Positions 63,920 to 64,000 of a DNA stretch of 64,000 bases are shown in pieces. The notes below the pieces were generated by a model that saw only the letters and a program-made list of their open reading frames with translations, did not search any database and was not told the DNA's origin. This stretch comes from Protonemura montana (Eukaryota > Arthropoda > Insecta > Plecoptera > Nemouridae): the NCBI GenBank assembly GCA_947568835.1, contig OX387610.1, positions 6,163,501-6,227,500 on the forward strand, written 5' to 3'. The translations under genes were made by a program, and so were the position numbers. Numbering within the stretch: position 1 is the first letter of the stretch; each line of letters starts with the position of its first letter.

Positions 63920-64000
63920 GTAGCACTAGTTTTGACAAAAACTATTTGAACTGGGTTTTGAATGCAAGTAAGTGAAGAACTAAATTTTCCAATGTTTCGT
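63920..64000. repeat. Dispersed repeat, copy 3, cut by window end
   Basis: TTTTGACAAAAACTATTTGA, CTGGGTTTTGAATGC and GAAGAACTAAATTTTCCAAT match the beginning of the copies at 41610 and 44310 in order. Confidence 0.75.

Larger units (their letters stand above)
63115..64000. other. Right edge: MITE and dispersed repeat
   Basis: Holds a MITE of the AGGCTGG family (63225-63622) and the start of the third copy of the dispersed repeat at 63920. No exon recognised. Confidence 0.6.

Noticed and set aside
41028-64000. CRISPR array, operon or bacterial feature
   Set aside because: Spliced eukaryotic genes throughout; the tandem repeats have no spacer structure.

Overview
The window is a piece of an invertebrate animal genome. 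Genes have many introns with GT-AG boundaries (one GC-AG and one AT-AC, U12-type). Exons are relatively GC-rich, while introns and spacers are AT-rich and full of small repeats. Conserved animal genes (ATAD2, TMEM68, FKBP1A, DHX8, DNAJC2) are recognised by direct comparison with family motifs. I cannot name the phylum from sequence alone. The kept U12 intron and high intron density argue against nematodes and dipterans, and the small intergenic distances and C2H2 linker style argue against vertebrates.

Layout. 1-12,803 (minus): an ATAD2-type bromodomain AAA ATPase gene, 14 coding exons seen, running off the left edge so that its bromodomain is outside the window. Its introns hold a 2.4-kb fold-back element, a 41-bp minisatellite, an 86-bp tandem repeat and several small repeats. 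A compact divergent control region (CRE, E2F-like and CCAAT motifs) separates it from 13,686-15,954 (plus), a TMEM68-type membrane acyltransferase. 18,133-19,280 (plus): complete FKBP12 (FKBP1A) with an AT-AC intron. 21,108-41,027 (plus): complete DHX8/Prp22 spliceosomal helicase in 18 exons (1,242 aa). Its 9-kb fifth intron contains, on the opposite strand, an intronless 1,852-aa seven-transmembrane receptor with five GPS-like cysteine modules.

41,028-45,288 is repeat-rich spacer: a ~290-bp tandem repeat, a cluster of tRNA-like modules, poly-T and MITEs. 45,289-47,934 (minus) is a complete four-exon C2H2 zinc-finger gene (349 aa), with relic fingers after its stop. 50,845-52,661 (minus) is the main exon of DNAJC2/ZRF1. 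55,270-57,685 (minus) has two more zinc-finger terminal exons plus decayed fingers and a duplicated 3' flank. 60,653-63,114 (minus) has a small exon and a long terminal exon for a protein with two C-x2-C...YH-x2-C modules of a type I associate with mobile elements. Every acceptor in the zinc-finger/C2HC block is phase 1, suggesting shuffled or alternatively used terminal exons.

The recognisable housekeeping genes work mainly in the nucleus or in RNA and protein handling (chromatin ATPase, pre-mRNA release helicase, ribosome-associated/chromatin J-protein), but I see no operon-like functional link. The most unusual items are the nested multi-GPS receptor, the AT-AC intron in FKBP12, tRNA-like modules bounded by inverted repeats, and the zinc-finger terminal-exon series.
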